A stretch of DNA of 64,000 bases from Phycisphaera sp. (lineage in GTDB: Bacteria; Planctomycetota; Phycisphaerae; Phycisphaerales; UBA1924). The stretch's first letter is position 1. Every line of letters starts with the position of its first letter. A model generated the notes under the pieces. It saw nothing but the letters and a program-made list of their open reading frames with translations. It was not told the DNA's origin and did not search any database. The stretch lies in assembly GCA_025916675.1 (NCBI GenBank), contig CP098402.1:2227205-2291204 (forward strand). Reading direction: 5' to 3'. The position numbers and the translations under genes were made by a program. Shown in pieces: positions 60,714 to 64,000 of this stretch.

Positions 60714-62225
60714 TCAGGGGCTTGGCAGGGTACTCGCATCAGCCAGCGGGCTCAGGTCAAGGTCCCGACCCACCGCCTCGATCTCGTCGAGGATGAACGC
60801 AAGCTCCGCCGTCGTCGCCTGGTCGTTAGCCGAAACGTGCCGGAAGGCCCGCACGCCAAAGACCGGCGCGTAGTTGGTCAGCACGCGCCCGCGCAGCCTG
60901 ACCCGCTCGCGCAGCACATGGGTGCTGGCGTCGAGGGCCCGCAGCTTCCGCTCGGGCGAGAGCCCATCGAGCGACGGCGCGTGGTACACAAAGCAGGTGT
61001 TGCACCCACCACCCACCTCGTCGGGGTCGCTCAGCAGCTCGAATCGCGCTCGCTCCTTCACCAGCCGCCGCATCTCGCTGGCCAGCTCGAACTTGCGGTC
61101 GACAATCTCAGCCATCCCCGCATCGCCGCGCGCCTTCCACGCCAGCCAGACCTTGAGCGCGTCGACCCGCCGCCCGCACTGGATGCTCATCTCGCCGGTA
61201 TCAAGATCCGGCGCGTCGTTGTCGGCGTGGTACAGGTACTCGGCGTGCACGGCGTTGCACTGGTGCAGCAACCCCGGCTCGCGCACGATGATCACCGATG
61301 CGCTCAGCGGCACGTTGAGCATCTTGTGCGCACACCATGTCAACGAATCGGCGCGTTCAACACCCTTCAGCAGCCCACGCCGCTGCTCGCTGAGCAACGC
61401 GCTCGCCCCATACGCCCCATCGACGTGCAGCCACAGGCCCTCACGCTCGGTGGTGTCCGCGATCTCGGCGATCGGGTCGAACCCGCTGAGCACGGTCGAT
61501 CCAGCCGTGGCCACCACCATCATCGGCTGGCGGCCCTCGGCCCGGACCTTCTTGACCGCGTGTTCGAGCGCGTCCGCTCGCATCCGCCCGTGCTTGTCCT
61601 GGCCGACCTGCACCACGCCATCGGTGCCCAGCCCAAGAATGACCGCCCCTCGCTCGATCGAATAATGCGACTCGGCCGACGTGAACACGACCGGTTTCGC
61701 ATCGCCCAGCCCGCGGCTCTTGACCTTTGGCAGCGCCCGCTGGCGCGCCATCAGCATCGCCATCAGGTTCGAGAGGCTTCCCCCGGGCGTGAACAGCCCC
61801 TCGCAGCCTTCCCAACCAACGGCACGCCCCATGCGTGCGATCACCTCGCGCTCCACCAGCGTCATCGCCGGCGCCACCTCGTAGGTGTACATCGAGGCGT
61901 TGAGCACCGCCGTCAGCCACTCGCCCACGACTGCCACCGGATCGAAACCACTGAAGAGCTGGTTCGAGAAGTTCGCGCTGCCCGTGCGAACCGAAAGTTC
62001 CATCAGGTCGCGTGCCTGTTCCATGAGTTCGTCGACCGGCACAGCCGGCCCGTCGAGCGTCAGCGGCACACGCTGGTGGATCGCGCTGGGCGGCGGGTTC
62101 AGCGTCACCGGCTGCCGGGGGTCGTCGCTGCGACTCAGGTACTCGGCCGCCAGATCCGCGGCGGCATGGAAAATCTCGGTCACCCGATCGTCGTTCTGGG
62201 CGACGGGCTGGCCTTCGGTGGACAT
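60714..62225 (-). CDS. PLP-dependent group II decarboxylase
   Basis: 503 residues. PLP lysine is Lys301 in W-C-A-H-K-M-L; Asp269 (H-V-D-G-A-Y-G) pairs with the ring nitrogen and His187 (E-S-H-Y-S) stacks on it. P-G-G-S-L-S-N-L is the phosphate-binding region. This is the glutamate/aromatic-L-amino-acid/diaminobutyrate/cysteine-sulfinate decarboxylase family; the substrate cannot be assigned. The frame stays open far upstream, antisense to abgT, but ATG 62225 follows GGAG by seven bases and begins the family region. Confidence 0.85.
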   Translation of the reverse strand: MSTEGQPVAQNDDRVTEIFHAAADLAAEYLSRSDDPRQPVTLNPPPSAIHQRVPLTLDGPAVPVDELMEQARDLMELSVRTGSANFSNQLFSGFDPVAVVGEWLTAVLNASMYTYEVAPAMTLVEREVIARMGRAVGWEGCEGLFTPGGSLSNLMAMLMARQRALPKVKSRGLGDAKPVVFTSAESHYSIERGAVILGLGTDGVVQVGQDKHGRMRADALEHAVKKVRAEGRQPMMVVATAGSTVLSGFDPIAEIADTTEREGLWLHVDGAYGASALLSEQRRGLLKGVERADSLTWCAHKMLNVPLSASVIIVREPGLLHQCNAVHAEYLYHADNDAPDLDTGEMSIQCGRRVDALKVWLAWKARGDAGMAEIVDRKFELASEMRRLVKERARFELLSDPDEVGGGCNTCFVYHAPSLDGLSPERKLRALDASTHVLRERVRLRGRVLTNYAPVFGVRAFRHVSANDQATTAELAFILDEIEAVGRDLDLSPLADASTLPSP

Positions 62226-62312
62226 ACACGGCTCCGGGGTTTGCGAACAGAAACCAATCTCGGATGGCAGTAGCTTATTCGCCCAACCCACGCCGGGGCG
62301 TATCCTGCGGGC

Positions 62313-64000
62313 ATGCCCGAACCCAAAGCACCCCCAAAGACGCTGCTGGCCGCCCCGGGCCGGGCCTTCGCCACCTTCCTGCGCATCGTGGAATGGCTGG
62401 GCAACTGCCTGCCCCACCCGGTCACCCTCTTCGCCCTGCTCGCCCTGGCCGTCGCCATCGTGAGTGGCATCGCCTCGTGGCTCCAGTGGGAGGTCGTCTT
62501 CCAGAAGATGGAGCCCGGCGGCGGATTCGTCGAGGAGCGGTACGTCGCCACCAACATCATGAGCGGCGAGGGCTTCCGCTGGCTCGTGCAGAACCTGGTC
62601 ACCAACTTCACCAGCTTCGCGCCCCTGGGCACCGTGCTCGTCGCGCTGCTGGGCGTGGCCGTCGCCGAACGCAGCGGCCTGCTGAGCGCCGTCATCCGCA
62701 GCATGGTGCTGGCCGCCCCGCCCAAGCTCGTCACCCTGGTCGTCGTCTTCGCCGGCGTGCAGAGCAACATCGCCAGCGAGATGGGCTACGTCGTGCTCAT
62801 CCCCCTGGCGATGGTCGTCTTCCACGCGCTGGGCCGCCACCCCTACGCCGGCCTGGCCGCCGCCTTCGCGGGTGTCAGCGGCGGCTACAGCGCCAACCTG
62901 CTCATCGGCACTATCGACCCGCTGCTGGCCGGCATCACGCAAGAGGCAGCCCAGATCGTGGCACCGGGCTACGAGGTCCACGCCGCGGTCAATTGGTACT
63001 TCATGATCGTCAGCGTGTTCATGATCACGATCGTCGGATGGGCCGTCACGACCTTTATCGTCGAGCCCCGCCTGGGCAAGTACGACCCCGCCAATGCCGA
63101 GGAGTCCGTCGAGAAGGACCCGTCGCTCAGCAAGCTGACGAAAGAAGAGAAGCGCGGCTTGAAGCGCGCGGGCATCGCCGCACTGCTCACCGCCCTGGCG
63201 TTCGCGTATGTCGCCGGGCCGCAGATTACCAAAGCGGTCTACGTCGGCGAGGACGTCGCCCTCAGCGAGTACCTCAGCGCGAGCCCCGAAGACCGCGAGC
63301 AACTCGAAGCGGAGGTCATGGGTCCGCCAGTCGAAGCCACGATCGATTCGCCCCCAACCACCGGACCACGGGTCGAATCGGCACCAGACGCTGAGGCGGA
63401 CGAGGCCGGAGAACAACCCGTCCTGGCCGCGAAAAAGCGGAAACTCGTCATCACCCGCGATCTCGCGATCAATCGCGTCCTGAACACCCTCCCTGGCTAC
63501 GGCGTCCTGCGAAACCAGGACACCGGCGGGCTCATGCCCAGCCCCTTCCTCCGCGGCGTCGTCGCCATGATCTTCGTCTTCTTCATCATCCCCGGCTTCG
63601 TCTACGGCCGGGCGGTGGGCACCATGAAGAACGACCGCGACATCATCGACGCCATGGCCCACGGCATGAGCACGCTGGGGCTCTACATCGTCCTGGTCTT
63701 CTTCGCCGCCCAGTTCGTGGCGATGTTCAAGTACTCGGGCCTGGGCAGCATGCTCGCGGTGGTCGGGGCCGACGGCATCCGGGCCCTGGGCATCGACTCG
63801 CCGATCGTGTTCATCCCCTTCATCCTGATGTGCTGCTTCATCAACCTGATGCTGGGCAGCGCGAGCGCTCAGTGGGCCGCCACCGCACCAATCTTCGTGC
63901 CCATGCTCATGGGCGTCGGATACTCACCCGAAGTCATCCAGGCCGCCTACCGCATCGGCGACAGCACCACCAACATCATCACACCCATGATGAGCTACTT
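62313..64000 (+). CDS. AbgT-family transporter (3' end outside window)
   Basis: 562 codons present, then cut by the window. AbgT proteins import p-aminobenzoyl-glutamate or export antifolates by ion coupling. Signatures: P-H-P-V-T-L-F-A-L-L, G-V-A-V-A-E-R-S-G-L, G-V-S-G-G-Y-S-A-N-L, and near the end S-A-S-A-Q-W-A-A-T-A-P-I-F-V-P-M-L and D-S-T-T-N-I-I-T-P-M-M. A hydrophilic stretch of about 65-70 residues (about 308-376) rich in Glu/Pro/Ala lies between membrane segments and is longer than in typical members. It is divergent from the decarboxylase gene; ATG 62313 is the first in frame. Confidence 0.9.
   Translation, partial: MPEPKAPPKTLLAAPGRAFATFLRIVEWLGNCLPHPVTLFALLALAVAIVSGIASWLQWEVVFQKMEPGGGFVEERYVATNIMSGEGFRWLVQNLVTNFTSFAPLGTVLVALLGVAVAERSGLLSAVIRSMVLAAPPKLVTLVVVFAGVQSNIASEMGYVVLIPLAMVVFHALGRHPYAGLAAAFAGVSGGYSANLLIGTIDPLLAGITQEAAQIVAPGYEVHAAVNWYFMIVSVFMITIVGWAVTTFIVEPRLGKYDPANAEESVEKDPSLSKLTKEEKRGLKRAGIAALLTALAFAYVAGPQITKAVYVGEDVALSEYLSASPEDREQLEAEVMGPPVEATIDSPPTTGPRVESAPDAEADEAGEQPVLAAKKRKLVITRDLAINRVLNTLPGYGVLRNQDTGGLMPSPFLRGVVAMIFVFFIIPGFVYGRAVGTMKNDRDIIDAMAHGMSTLGLYIVLVFFAAQFVAMFKYSGLGSMLAVVGADGIRALGIDSPIVFIPFILMCCFINLMLGSASAQWAATAPIFVPMLMGVGYSPEVIQAAYRIGDSTTNIITPMMSY

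Noticed and set aside
60714-63662. A 982-codon minus-strand frame that appears to extend the decarboxylase by about 480 residues
   Set aside because: The extra part is antisense to the abgT membrane segments and has no similarity; ATG 62225 with GGAG gives the family-length enzyme.

Overview
The window is G+C-rich chromosomal DNA that looks like a planctomycete, most probably class Phycisphaerae. The reasons are: a truncated exoprotein ending in a PEP-CTERM-like tail; five secreted proteins carrying the same duplicated dockerin-like calcium-loop module (L-T-I-F-D-F-L-x-F-Q-N-x-F-D); an ECF sigma factor paired with a transmembrane Ser/Thr kinase carrying a TPR-type region; planctomycete-style prepilin N-termini; and a divergent type II secretion (T2SS) cluster. 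No rRNA, tRNA, CRISPR array, insertion sequence or prophage was seen. The taxonomic call is inference from gene content.

Layout. 1-5.7 kb holds housekeeping genes: apt, an orphan GroES-like gene, aroA, icd, a GT4 glycosyltransferase and panD. 5.8-9.8 kb carries three tandem paralogous secreted helical proteins. They run straight into an uninterrupted T2SS operon at 9.8-22.9 kb (gspE, F, G, H, I, J, K, then L-, M- and C-like genes, gspD and a lipoprotein). 22.9-25.8 kb is accessory: a gene-free stretch with palindromes and degenerate 21-bp repeats, then a two-gene membrane unit whose larger product has a caspase/CHAT-like His/Cys signature. This is the best candidate here for an undescribed system. 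It is followed by an A+T-richer spacer. 26.5-30.7 kb is a minus-strand operon with a type III polyketide synthase, a FAD oxidoreductase and a methyltransferase, pointing to a phenolic-lipid or pyrone-like product. 32-35.2 kb has the kinase and its ECF sigma factor. 35.3-38.9 kb has two glycine-rich secreted paralogs with dockerin-like tails, the second frameshifted.

38.9-42.8 kb has kbl, a zinc-ribbon membrane protein gene broken at a pentanucleotide repeat, ridA, and a secreted transglutaminase-like protein. 42.9-45.1 kb has two more dockerin-tailed exoproteins. 46.3-51.2 kb has a G+C-poorer hybrid histidine kinase followed by an iron-sulfur photolyase and a class I CPD photolyase in tandem. 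51.2-53.4 kb has two prepilin-like genes separated by a terminator. The rest contains a second RidA homologue, a transaldolase, an AMP-dependent ligase, a SPOR lipoprotein, a large secreted hydrolase with an N-terminal dockerin-like module, a PLP-dependent decarboxylase and an AbgT-family transporter cut by the window end.

Two themes link the genes. One is export and display at the cell surface: T2SS, prepilins, dockerin-tailed proteins, lipoproteins. The other is small-scale sequence instability: two genes carry frameshifts at short repeats, and hairpins occur in several intergenic regions.
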